Source: Diplodia intermedia (taxonomy: Eukaryota > Ascomycota > Dothideomycetes > Botryosphaeriales > Botryosphaeriaceae). From it: 64,000 nt of DNA. The position numbers and the translations under genes are program-made. Location: assembly GCA_021495925.1 (NCBI GenBank), contig JAKEKT010000068.1, forward strand, positions 1 through 64,000, written 5' to 3'. The notes below the pieces were generated by a model, which ran no database searches, had not been told where the DNA came from, and saw only the letters and a list, made by a program, of their open reading frames with translations. Positions 34,486 to 45,326 of the stretch are shown piece by piece; position 1 is the first letter of the stretch; every line of letters begins with the position of its first letter.

Positions 34486-35348
34486 TCACCACGGGCACTC
34501 TGTGCCGTCCCACACCATCAGCTTGCCGGAGGTCTTCTCCCTGGTCGCATTGTCGACCTGGCACGGGTCAGCTCGGCTCAGTCAGCAGCTCGGCAAACAC
34601 TTACAATCTTGAGAATTCCGGAAACGCTGTCCTCGACCGTGATCTCGGCCTGGTCGATGCCGAAGTGGTTGGCGGCGAAGTTGCCCATCTCGGAGCGCGG
34701 CCAGCCGGGGTCGATGGGCAGCGCCACGAGGTCGGGGTGCTCGGTGTGGATCTTCTTGGTGAGGTAGTGCAGCGCGGCCTTGCCGGGGGCGTAGGCGGCG
34801 TTGGGGAAGGGGCGCAGCTCCATGCCGCCGATGCTGCCCGCCGACGAGCCGATGGTGATGAACTTGGGCGGGCTGGGGCCGTCCTTGGCCGCCGCCTCGA
34901 GCAGCGGCAGCACGGCCTGGAAGAGCACGACGGGGCCGACGACGTTGACGTCGAAGTGCTCCTTCATGTCGGCCGGACGGACGTCCTTGACGGGCGGGAA
35001 ACCCTTGAGGATGCCTGCGTTGGCAATGACGACGTCCAGCTTCGTGAGGCCGTGGTCCGCCTGCAATGACTTCACCGCCTCGAAGGGGTCCGTCTCGGAG
35101 GCCGAGTCGATCTTGACGACGACCGCCTTGCTACCGGAGGCGGCGGGGAGGTCGTGCAGCGACTTGGACAGCTGGTTGGACGGGTCCCGGACTGCTCCGA
35201 CAACCACGTGATTGGGCCTGGAGAGGTAGGTCTTGAAGAGACCATGGCCGACGCCTGGTTGCTTGGTCAGCTCGAGAATTCAACAGCCAAAGGAGTAGTG
35301 CGCACCGCGGTTGACGCCGGTAATCAAGACAACGGTGTTTGAAACCAT
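34486..35348 (-). CDS. Short-chain dehydrogenase/reductase (norsolorinic acid ketoreductase-like)
   Basis: Three exons (- strand): 35306-35348, 34605-35254, 34486-34557; 254 aa. The split is supported because the 43-base first exon supplies the start of the cofactor fold: V-L-I-T-G-V-N-R-G-V-G-H-G matches T-G-x-x-x-G-x-G for NADP(H). Further motifs: V-V-I-A-N-A-G, S-S-A-G-S, and Y-A-P-G-K as the catalytic Tyr-x3-Lys. The last exon adds the usual C-terminus K-L-M-V-W-D-G-T-E-C-P-W. The closest remembered relatives are AflD/Nor-1-type ketoreductases, so it probably reduces a ketone or oxidises an alcohol on a polyketide intermediate. Same strand as the PKS, about 1.06 kb upstream of it. Confidence 0.85.
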
Positions 35349-35898
35349 GTTTAGCTATTCGTGAGGGCAGTTCGCGGATGGTAGGGGAAGGTGCCATGGC
35401 TATTTGTTCTCTGACTAGCCAACTGACGTGTTGCGCCTTTTGTCCGTGCTTAGAAATCGTCAGGGATGGAACCAGGCCTTTGGTGGCTATCAGCTCGGGT
35501 GCCTTGCGGGTGCGGCACAGGGCCGAGACACCAACAAAGCTTGGATGGCGAAGCTTGAAAGTGGGCCTGTCAATCACTCAGCCCCGGCCCCCACGTCTCC
35601 GCTTGGGGAAGGTGCTGCAGAATCCTTGCAGACAAAGGCCACTCTAGGCAGCCGGGTCCTTGCTCGTGTGCACGCGTGTCGGACTCCGCTCTCGTGTCCG
35701 TGCGGGCGGAGCAAAAGCTGGGGCTGCTTTACTTGTCTACGGCGTGAATGTGATGATCGCGACAAACAGCCTGCACCCGTTGAAACACGACAAGCCAGAA
35801 CCACGGTCAAGAGATCGCAAATACAGGTTCAACTTCTAATCTCGGGTCTCAGATAAATGTACTCCTTTGTCTAGCAGCGGTGTATGATGATTGTTGCT
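35349..35898. other. Intergenic region between SDR and hydrolase genes
   Basis: About 550 bp, promoter side of the SDR gene and 3' flank of the hydrolase. No supported coding frame. Confidence 0.4.
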
Positions 35899-36914
35899 CT
35901 ATGTGAACTTCCTCGCCAAAACCTCATTCAAAAAGTCCACCTGTACCTTTTGTAGGAAATCAAAGTCATCTCCGCTCAAGACGTTGAGGTGCCCCTTTCC
36001 TTCGGCCACGTGTACTCTCTTGGGGCAGCCCAAGTCCTCATACAATGCGAGCTGTTGCGCCGTGGGCGAGATGTTGTCGAACTCGGGAACCATTCCAAGC
36101 ACCGGCGTGTCCACGAACTTCATCAGTGAATGAGGCTGCCACTTGGCTATCTTGGCATACGACTGGACGGTCGTGCGGTCCTCGTAGTTGGGAGCGCCGC
36201 GGTGCTTCACATTGACCATGTAGTTGTAGGCCTCGATGCCTCCCTCGGCAGCGAGCTCGAGTGGATTGCTGCCCTGGCTCGTGAAGGGCGGGAGGTAGAA
36301 GGGTGCGTTACCGCGCAGCTGGGCCTGCCTGTCCTTGATGGCCATGGCCAGGGCCTTGGGGACTTTGTCGGGATTGTAGAACTTGACCAGCCCGCAGACG
36401 ACGATGACGAACTTGGCGCGCTTGTCCAGTGCGGCGGCGGAGAGGGCGATCATGCCGCTGAACGACATGCCCCAGAAGCCAACTCGACTGGGATCGACCA
36501 TTGGCAGAGAGGTCAAGTAGGTGAGGGCGTCCGAGTAGTCTTCGGTCTGCTTGACCGGGTCGATTTCGTTGCGTGGAAGGCCGTCGGACAAGCCAATGCT
36601 GCGCGGGTCGTAGATGAGCGCAGTAACGCCCGCCTTTTGGAATGCCTCTGCAACCTCGGGCAAGAGCATTTCCTTGACGCAGTTGAACTATCCATGCGTC
36701 AGTGCAGCTCGCTCTCCACCACGGCCGCCGTTGAACATACCCCCGGGGTCATAACCACGGCTGGCCCGCGTTGCTCAGCAGGGTACAAGGCCCCACGGAT
36801 GGTGAGACCATCAAGCGTTCTGAAAGAGACATCTTCGGAAGTCATGGTCGACGCGAAGGGTGGCAGCAATTTGGTTGCTTCGGTGGAATGCTGGAAGTCA
36901 AAGGCTTGCTCCAA
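35899..36914 (-). CDS. Alpha/beta hydrolase, polyketide transferase/thiohydrolase-like
   Basis: Two exons (- strand): 36741-36914 and 35899-36687, joined across a 53-base intron so that V-V-M-T-P-G continues into F-N-C-V-K-E-M-L-L-P; about 320 aa. An alternative start at 36,845 (M-T-S-E-D-V-S-F-R-T-L-D-G) would fit the family equally well. Triad: nucleophile Ser in G-M-S-F-S-G, acid in V-P-E-F-D-N, His in G-K-G-H-L-N-V. Oxyanion region: Y-D-P-R-S-I-G-L-S-D-G. Relatives sit beside highly reducing PKSs that lack a release domain and move or hydrolyse the finished chain from the ACP, so this is the best candidate for chain release here. No signal peptide. Confidence 0.85.
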
Positions 36915-37916
36915 GCTGTTGCGGTTTCGGACTAAATGTGTTATTCCAGTCGTCCCGCCGATTTTCTTACGACTTCATACGCAGAGCGAAAGGATGGCTG
37001 TTGCCTGTTGCGATAAGCATAGCCCCAGATATGAAGCTAAGCAAAGCTAAGAAGCAGATGTAGAATATCCCAGCTCACAACCGATCTGCGTGGAATGAGA
37101 ATCCCACAATCACCGTCGGATATCATGGAACTGCTGATGCGTCTGTGCAGATTCCGGCTCAAAGTTGACCCACGATGCCAATCCATGATCGACGACCGCG
37201 GTTGCGGCGCAGTCCACCCCTGCAATCACGCCACACCAGCGTGCATCTGCAGGGATCGGATCTATCGGATGACAAGGTGGATCACCAACACAGTCTAAAA
37301 TCTCACTCCGGCACTGGGGTTGGCGAGCGCAGGGCTATGCTGGGCCGGGCCGCGCTGCCGCCTTTGTCTGTGCAGATGACGTCCTTGCTGCCTTTCGGGA
37401 TCGCCCATATGCGGTGGAACCGCTGGCTTGATTCCCCTTTTAGACAACGTAGCCGTTTCCTTATTCCCGCTCACGCTGTCCCGAGGCACGGCGCTCCGCG
37501 AGTCAATCGTCTGCATAATCATTGCGCTTCCATCCAGCCGCCGGACGAGCGGAAAGTTTCATAGCTTTCAGCGGCCAATGCGGAGCCGCCCCTCGAAGCG
37601 ATTCCACTAGAAACCGGAGCATGGTTCTCCAATGGACACTCCTACCTGCCTTGGTAAGATCCGAGACGGGGCGTCGAAGGATCGAGTATTGCCCTGGGGG
37701 GTCAATCCTCTAGAGACAATGTGCGGCTGAACATCTGTTGGCAGCAGAGCTCGGGTTCGCGAGGAACGATCAGAAGGATCTATGGTCTCGGGGCGTTCAG
37801 AGTGCTGATGAGGCAAGAGAAGTTGTAGACATATAAAAGAGAGTTGAGGTTCAACTGCGTTTGTTTGATCAGTTCGAACGCCATCTTCGAATCCCTGCAT
37901 CTGCATCTCGTTACCA
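36915..37916. other. Divergent promoter region between hydrolase and FAD oxidase
   Basis: About 1 kb between two divergent genes. No supported coding frame; the TATA box of the right-hand gene is listed separately. Confidence 0.45.
37832..37839 (+). promoter_or_regulatory. TATA box of the BBE-type oxidase gene
   Basis: TATAAAAG lies 78 bases before the ATG at 37,917. Confidence 0.5.
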
Positions 37917-39697
37917 ATGAAACCTCCGAGCCCTGTCATTCTATTGGCTTCCCTGTCTGCCTTGGCAGGTGCCCGCTCAATCGAGAACCGCGAGCCCGGT
38001 TCTTCGTGTCGCTGCATCCCCGGGGACTCGTGCTGGCCGGATACCGGGAAGTGGGATGCCCTGAACGAAACGATTGGTGGACGACTGATTGCCACCGTTC
38101 CCTTGGCTACCGTCTGCCATGGCCCGAGCTACGACGCAGCACAATGCTCGTCCCTGCAGCAGCAGTGGAATCTTCCGACAGTCCAGTGAGTGCTTCCGCA
38201 TGAGTAAGCGACCTTGCTAACCCACGAGGCAGCATGAATTCTCCGTCTTCGCCGATGCTTCCGCTCTTCCACGGCACTGGCTGCATCCCCTTTACCTCAA
38301 AGGACCAACCCTGCTCACCCAAAGCATATGCAGCTTACTCGATCAATGTGACGGGTGCCGATGACGCCGCCGCCGGTCTGAAGTTTGCCAAGGAAAACAA
38401 CATCCGCCTGACAATCAAAAACACCGGACATGACTTCCTGGGCAGATCGACCGGCCCTGGCGCACTCAATCTCTGGGTACACAATCTCAAAGACATCTCG
38501 TTCAAGAACTACAACAGTTCCGCATATTCCGGCCCTGCCATCACTCTTGGCACGGGTGTGCAGGGATACGAAGCTTACGCTGCTGCGCACGCACGGGGAT
38601 ACCGAGTCGTTGGCGGTGACTGCGCAACCGTCGCGCCGGCGGGAGGCTATACCCAAGGCGGCGGCCACTCTCTTCTCAGCTCGACGTACGGCTTGGCCGC
38701 GGATCAGGTGCTGGAGTGGGAGGTCGTGACGGCGGACGGCCAGCACCTCGTCGCCTCCCCCACACAGCATTCCGACCTCTACTGGGCTTTGAGCGGCGGC
38801 GGCGGAGGCACCTACGCCGTGGTGCTGTCAATGACCTCGAAGCTGCACCCGGACGGCGGCGTCGGCGGCGCCAACATGACCTTCTCCGCGCCGACCGCAA
38901 ACAACACCGTCTTCTGGGCCGCGGTGGAGACCTGGCAGTCCTCCCTTCCCGCCATCGTCGACGCCGGCGGCTACGCCGTCTACATCGTCACGGCCAAGAC
39001 CTTCACGCTGCAGGTCCTCACGCTCCCGGGCGGCACCGACCGCGACGCGTCGGCGCTGCTGTCGCCGCTGCTCTCGCACCTCCGCACCACCAACCTCACC
39101 TACACCGTCGACACCACCAGCTCGCCCACCTACTACGACCACTACGTCCACTACTTCAGCCCGCTGCCGGTCGGGCCGTACACCAACAACGAGCTCATCG
39201 GCGGCCGCTTCATCCCGCGCGCCGTCGCCACCTCCAACGTCGGCGCCGTGACATCCGCCATCCGGGACGTCGTGGCCGACGCGCGCTTCGTGTTCAACGG
39301 GCTGGCCGTCAACGCCAACCGCAGCGTCGCCGGCGCGTCCGCGGCGGGCGGCGGCGGCAACGCGGTGCACCCGGGCTGGCGCGACGCGCTGCTGTCGGCC
39401 ATCGTGCAGGGCGCGTGGAACCAGACGGCGGCGTGGGGGACCAACGTCGCCGCCGAGGCGAAGCTGACGGGCGAGCTGGTCCCGCGGCTGGCGAGCGTCG
39501 CGCCCGGCGCGGGGGCGTACATGAACGAGGCCGACGTCGACGACGCGGGCTGGAGGGAGGACTATTTCGGGGGGAATTACGACAGGTTGAGGGGTATCAA
39601 GGCGGCGTGGGACCCGGACGATTTGTTTTACGCGAAGACGGCCGTGGGGAGCGATGAATGGACCGTGGATGAGGAGGGTCGGCTCTGCAAAGTTTAG
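37917..39697 (+). CDS. Secreted FAD-linked oxidase (berberine bridge enzyme-like)
   Basis: Two exons: 37917-38185 and 38233-39697; 577 aa. The splice joins N-L-P-T-V to H-M-N-S-P-S-S-P-M. The N-terminus (P-V-I-L-L-A-S-L-S-A-L-A-G) is a signal peptide. The FAD-binding PCMH domain follows: N-T-G-H-D-F-L-G-R with His156, G-G-D-C-A-T-V with Cys220, and G-G-Y-T-Q-G-G-G-H-S. A His plus Cys at these places is the signature of bicovalently bound FAD. The C-terminal BBE motif is N-Y-D-R-L-R-G-I-K-A-A-W-D-P-D-D-L-F-Y. These enzymes oxidise alcohols, amines or C-C bonds with O2 and are frequent in fungal natural-product clusters. N-glycosylation sites (N-x-S/T) fit export. Divergent from the hydrolase gene. 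Confidence 0.9.
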
Positions 39698-40844
39698 GAA
39701 GTCGAGGATATTTTTTTCCGGTATACGTTGGCTCCGTTGATAGAGAACAGAATGTAGTTCGACCACAGCAATGCTGGAAGTGGCAGTGAAGTTGCAACAA
39801 AGAAGAAGTTTAGCAAGTAACGCCGCCGCTGCTCACTCATCACCACTGACTTCAATGTCAACTGGTACTCCAGGTCCAGGGTAGTCTGTGTATGTGCATT
39901 TGAAGCGGTAGACAAAAGATGCCGCCATGGACGCACAACATGTCTGAGGTCTGCGATCTGAGTGAGTAGCGTTGCCAGTTGTTCTTTTTCGGCGAGCTCA
40001 TGACCAGGAGGATATTTACATCTTCCCCGCCCCCGCACCCGCGCATGCTCCCAGTTCCATCGCCCCAGCCAAGTCTCTGCGGCTTCCAACTGTCCTCAGA
40101 GAGTGCTCTCCATCGCGCTGAGCTACACGCTCATCGCGCAGCGTTCTGCCGCAATCCCCGCACACTGCATGGCGCGGCGCCTGCAAGACGACCCCGCAAA
40201 GGAAGAGTGGTGGGTGAGTGGACGGCTGTGAGAGCGGGGTTGCCGCCTTGGCTCGAAACAAAAGGCTCTGGGGGCATTAGGGCTGCTGTGTGGAAGTCTC
40301 GGCGCTGTTGATCTTGAGGGCTGTGTTTAGTAGAACAGGGGGTGTTTGGGTCTGTCAGAATCTGCGCACGTGGTCGCTACGGCCTATGGGTCGCGAGACA
40401 AGTGGAAAAAGGAGGGAGGGTAGGGGAATGTTCGTGGGAGAGATCCTCTTCTAATTCCGCAAGCATTTCTTGGAGGCTGCCTGCGGAGCGGAATGGAATT
40501 ATATAAGGCTAAGCGTTTTTAATAATGGTGTGATGTACATTTTAACTTCTGAGCAGTGCTGATGCGTAAGCCTTCCCCGGAGATAAATCCCAAAGACCGG
40601 CGCCGTCAGCTTACTCTCGGCCTCCCCGCACACCGACCTACCGAGCACCGATCGACATCTGATAATCGCGGTGGAATAGACACTCCGTGGTCTGGACTTT
40701 GTCGTCCGTCGCTATATTCTTGCAATGGCTTAAATACAACAGGAAGTGCGGAGGACGTTGCACTTGATCAACATTAACCTCTTGCAACCTCCTCGAAGCA
40801 TTCAAAAAACGAACATCAAATACTTCCATCTGATACGCACCACC
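39698..40844. other. Intergenic region before the enoyl reductase-like gene
   Basis: About 1.15 kb with no supported coding frame; contains a TATATAAGG at about 40,500, too far from the next start (about 340 bp) to assign. Confidence 0.4.
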
Positions 40845-41929
40845 ATGTCCAACAAGGCAGCAGTCGTCGAGCAGATTGGCTCTCCCGTCGTCATCAAGAC
40901 GGTGGAAAGATACACTCCCGGCCCCGATGAGATTCTCGTCAAGAACAAAGTCATCAACTTCACTCCCCTCGACGCCAAGATGCAGAAGTCAGTACAGGCA
41001 ACGGTGTAATCAGTTCTCCATCCATTAACACGGACAGGTTCGCCCCCATCCCTTACACGCCACCGGTCATCCTCGGCTTCTGCTCCGCCGGCATCGTCGA
41101 AGCGGTCGGCGCCAACGTCTCCTACGTGAAGCCAGGCGACCGCGTGGCCGTGCTGTCCGCCTTCGACCTCAGCGACCGCCACGGCCACTTCCAAGAGTAC
41201 TACATCGCCTCCCCGGAGCGGACATCCAAGGTCCCGGACGGCGTCTCGCTCGAGGACGCGTCGTCCGTGCCGGCCAACCTGACCACCGTCGTCGCCGTGA
41301 TGCAGGCGGTGCACGGCCCCGAAAGGCCCAGCCCGGACGGGATGAAGGCGCCGGCAAACGGCAAGAAGCTGCTCGTGTACGGCGGCAGCTCGAGCGTGGG
41401 GGGCTACGCGGTCAAGTACGGCGCCGACCTGGGCTACGACGTGGTCACGACGTCGTCGCCGCAGAACAGGGACCACGTCGCGTCGCTGGGCGCCGGCGGC
41501 GTCGTCGACCACAGGCAGCCGGCCGAGAAGGTCGTGGCGGAGCTCAAGGCGCTCGGCCCCTTTGACGGCGTCGTCGACACCATCGGCACGGCCGAGCAGA
41601 CGGCCATCCTCGGCCAGGTCCTCGCGGAGCAGGAGGGCGACATCGCCATCTTCACCATGCTGCCCGAGGTCGGAGATGATGCCGCCTACGCGACGCCGGC
41701 GCATGTGAAGCGCGTGTACCAGTCTTGGCCGCAGGTGCTGGAGACGCCGGAGAAGAAGGATGTTATGGAGTGGACGTATCATGTGTACATCCCGGAGGGG
41801 TTGGCGAGCGGTGCTATCGTGCCCACTCGGAATGAGGAGATGCCTGGTGGCATTGACGGTATCCAGGCTATCTTGGACAAGTCTCTCCAGGGCGGCGTGA
41901 GTGGAAAGAGACTGATCACGCTCGTGTAA
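40845..41929 (+). CDS. Zinc-type alcohol dehydrogenase-like reductase (ToxD/LovC-like)
   Basis: Two exons: 40845-40987 and 41038-41929; 344 aa. The splice completes K-M-Q-K-F-A-P-I-P-Y. It is a medium-chain reductase: GroES-like N-terminus (P-G-P-D-E-I-L-V-K-N, V-K-P-G-D-R-V-A) and a nucleotide-binding fold with V-Y-G-G-S-S-S-V-G-G-Y. The Cys/His/Glu zinc ligands of true alcohol dehydrogenases are not seen at their usual places, as in ToxD-like oxidoreductases and trans-acting enoyl reductases such as LovC. Because the PKS carries its own ER, this enzyme more likely acts after chain release or on another substrate. No signal peptide. Probable right-hand member of the polyketide cluster. Confidence 0.85.
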
Positions 41930-44078
41930 ACTACCCAGCATTAATGACGGATTCTGTATGAGACTATGAGTTGCCGTAAGGCTGGGGCTATCGTTTAATA
42001 TCAGTCATATCACATGACGACGCTGTGCCGATAAACCCTGACAAATGTTGATATTGGTTACACAAGACTGATGCAGTGACTTCCCTATACGCCCGGACTG
42101 GTGGGCGGTTCAGTTAAATGATGAGATGGTTGTTGGGATCTTTGCTGGAGTATGCTGCGGTTTGCAGGCGTGAAGTCTTAAAGGAGGTGTGGTGGCTCGC
42201 CGATCGGCAGTGTCCGATGCTCGTGCTAAGGCCCCTTCTTCTTGTTTGCTGCCTCTTTCTTTCTCCACTTTCTCCACGAACAAAGCCCAACACCATACTC
42301 TTCTCCTCACCGTCCACTTCATCCTCCTCCGCTCCTGCATGCTCATCAAGTACGAACTCCACAGCGCATAGTGGCAGTGATCCAAGCTAACGGGAAGCTC
42401 CCCAGTGGCACCATCTCCGAATGCACACGTTCATCGATAGGAAGATTTTAGAAAATGTACGTGCGAGACGTTAACATGTTCTGCTATTTGCGGATGGGAT
42501 TCTTCACTAATCTAATTGGCGCTCTTTCTCGTCATTGCGATGATGGTAAAGGTGGAGGAGCCGCAAATAACATTCCATGCAATTGATCTGCCCATATTTA
42601 CATTCCTCGTCGTCTTGGAGTATGCAAAACCTACCGACGCAGGGGTACTGCTTTCCAAGCTTACGACATGCAGTCATGGTATCTCTTATCATACGCTAAA
42701 GCTGTATTAGCGACAAAATCCGGTTGCTCTTCAGTTCTTTAATGCTTCCTTTAGAGGCTTAGATGTCGTCTTCGCATGGCTTTTCCCAAACGTATCTCAG
42801 GGTAGCGTAATAAATTAGAGTGTGAGGGGGAAAGATCTGATATTCATCTACATCAACAACCTGGAATCTATTTGGTAGGTTGCCTTGTGCTTTGGGGTTG
42901 GAAGAACTCCAACTTCGGACCGGGTTCCAGTCAACTTATTCGCCAAGTTGCGCGAAACGGCTGGAGAGTGAGACAAAGCCCTTCCAGCGATCCTTTAGTT
43001 CGTTGCTCCATACGTACTGCCACTGAGATATATGTGACCGTCCTGTCTAAAGCCAAAGGTGTATTCCATTGATCGGAACTTGGTGATTTTGAAGGAGACC
43101 TGCCATGAAAATCCATGGTTGACAATGATTGGATGGGTCTTTTTGGTCATAAAAGCCAGTGCAGCTGGCGTATAGAGAGCCTCCATGGCGAAGAGTTATG
43201 CAACGGATAAGACGCCTCAGGTTGAAATGCGGACAAGATGTGCAGGTGGATCTTGAAAGTAACTCAGATCCCTGGCAAGGGCGGTGAAAATACTCTTTCG
43301 ATAGTTCCAGATCAAGTTTTTCCTCCATTAAACCGATAACAAGAAGCTGTAGAAGCCCAGTGCGTCGCTGCTGGGATTGCATAGATGCGTTGGGCGGGAC
43401 ACAGTCCGGCGGGCGCAGCGGCCACTGACGCTGAACCCCCGAGGCCGCAACCGAGAAGACTTGGAACGGAATACGGCGTAGAGAAGACAGCATTGATGTT
43501 GAAATGGGTATCGAAAGAACTTGCGTAATCCCAGCCGACGCCATTTCTTGAAGAAGAATGAAGCACAAAGCACTTGAACGAAACGATGGACGTGTCCGGA
43601 TTGTCGAGCAGATGGTGCCCGAGGGCGTGCACGTCATATTTAAGCTTGCCGGCTTCGATCCGCACCTCTCTCATCTCGATTTAGGTCTTGCGCATGTCTG
43701 TGCATAGCTCAGCTGTAGCGGTGCGGAGATCGCTGGTTAGCTCGATCGGCGGACACGTCTGCGATGCGCTTCAAGACATCGGCCTTGGAGGCGTGCTTCC
43801 GGCGTTGCTTGGCAGCAATGGCGCACTTCGGCGAGGACAGCTATGCGGACGGCGCAGCTTCGAGGGTGGACGTGATGGCAGCCATTTTTTGCTGTGAGGG
43901 CGAGAGTCGTGGACGTTGGAGCGCGCGGGTTGTGAGGAAGGGAAGCAGCCCGGCGAAACATCGGCTGAAGCTGGACTTAAAAAGGTGACGCATCGCCCGC
44001 AGCTCGTTCTCGACCTTTCCTACACCTACACCGGCACGCCTGATCTCTTTTACTGACACCCTGCCCCGCCGACTCACC
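41930..44078. other. 2.1-kb region without supported genes
   Basis: Average composition, not RIP-like. A - strand frame at 43,312-43,674 begins M-R-E-V-R-I-E-A-G-K-L-K-Y-D-V-H-A-L-G-H-H-L and looks protein-like for about 40 residues before losing character, so it may be the start of an unrecognised multi-exon gene or a relic. Other frames look random. This gap separates the polyketide and terpenoid regions. Confidence 0.4.
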
Positions 44079-44843
44079 ATGGATCCAGACCCGAATGGCC
44101 CGGTTGGTGATGATCATACGTCCAGAAGATCTGACAGCGCAGCCAACCCGGACAATGCCACCGACGGAACACCCGACGAAGCGCTCCGCATGCGAGCGTC
44201 TTTGCGCTCCCTGTCGAGTACCCTTGCTCAAATCCGCGAATGCCATCAAACCCAGAACAACCTGATGGAAAGCCTCCAGCACCAGATAGAAAGCTTCCGC
44301 AACTTCCCTGTCATCAGGGGAAACGACGAGATACTCCGGTCGATCCAAAACCTCGGCCGAGAACTTCACAGGGAGTTCAATGACCAAATCGTGCGCACTC
44401 GTGTCGAGCTCAACACCCTCCAGACATAAAACCGTCAGACCAGGGCCGGTCTGATTGCCGTCCGCAACAATACCACCGCCATCCGCGCACTGTTTCTGAC
44501 TATCCTCGAGGACACCAGGACCGAGTTTGACGCCCGTCTCGTGACTGAGTAAGTCCAAGTCCCAACCCCGATCTCACCATGTTGCCACTGATGACTACTG
44601 CACAGGACAATCAACAATCGAGCTCGTCGGTACAACGCCGAAGTTCTCTCCTCTGGCACAGATCAACTGATGCCGATGTACTCATACGTGGATCATGAGA
44701 TGATTGCCGACTTTCCCGGCACCGGCAATTCCATCGAAACGCTCACAGGCCCCACGCTCGATTCACTACTTCACCATCTCCAATTTGTCGTGCCGCCGGA
44801 GGTCTCCTTGAAGAAGGCGATGTTGAGATGCGCTATTACTTAA
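44079..44843 (+). pseudogene. Coiled-coil protein gene interrupted by one in-frame TAA
   Basis: Exon 44079-44548, intron 44549-44605 (GTAAGT...CACAG), exon 44606-44843. The frame is intact for 253 codons except for a TAA at 44427-44429, between T-L-Q-T and N-R-Q-T-R. Sequence on both sides is of equal quality (A-V-R-N-N-T-T-A-I-R-A-L before the intron; Y-S-Y-V-D-H-E-M-I-A-D-F-P-G-T-G after it), and the intron is spliceable in the same frame. A single C-to-T change from CAA (Gln) explains the stop. The N-terminal half is a helical, Gln/Leu/Arg-rich coiled coil; no enzyme motif. If the stop is real the product is 116 aa. A sequencing error or allele-specific loss is equally possible. Confidence 0.6.
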
Positions 44844-45326
44844 GGCCTTGGCTAAACGTACACAAGATGCGGCATCAGAGCTTCGAAAGACTTTGATGCT
44901 ATGCGCGAGAGAAGGGGACTGGGGTGGTTTGGGCTGAATTCGTGTGGATTGGCGAGAGATGCGTAACTAAACAGCAATCAAAGGCTTGATTTTCCTTGTT
45001 CCATTCAACTCCAATGGCCCTTGACCGCCGCCGTGCTTGCCTCATGCACAGCCCCCGCGGTAACTGTGGCGGCGTTATCCGCCAGGTAGCTGCGGCGTGT
45101 GGAGGATCTGATTGGCTGGACGACACCAGCCCCGGCACTCGACACGCCCACCAAAGGTGATGAAGAATAGAGAAAAGGGCTGCGGACAAGGCCATGTATA
45201 GATACTACGCTAATTCAATACGGGAGACAACCCACAAGCCCTTCCAGCGAGCAACGACAACAACCGTCTACGAGCAATCCCAGGCCCCAAGCGATCTCCA
45301 GGGCTCTTGTGAGTATGAGAGGTTTG
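44844..45326. other. Convergent intergenic region
   Basis: About 480 bp between two 3' ends. No supported coding frame. Confidence 0.4.

Noticed and set aside
38716..39766. Long frames in other phases over the BBE-type oxidase
   Set aside because: Arg/Gly-rich shadows of a GC-rich gene whose own frame has signal peptide, FAD and BBE motifs.
43312..43674. 120-aa - strand frame beginning M-R-E-V-R-I-E-A-G
   Set aside because: Protein-like only for the first third; no family, no convincing introns, so mentioned only within the gap entry.
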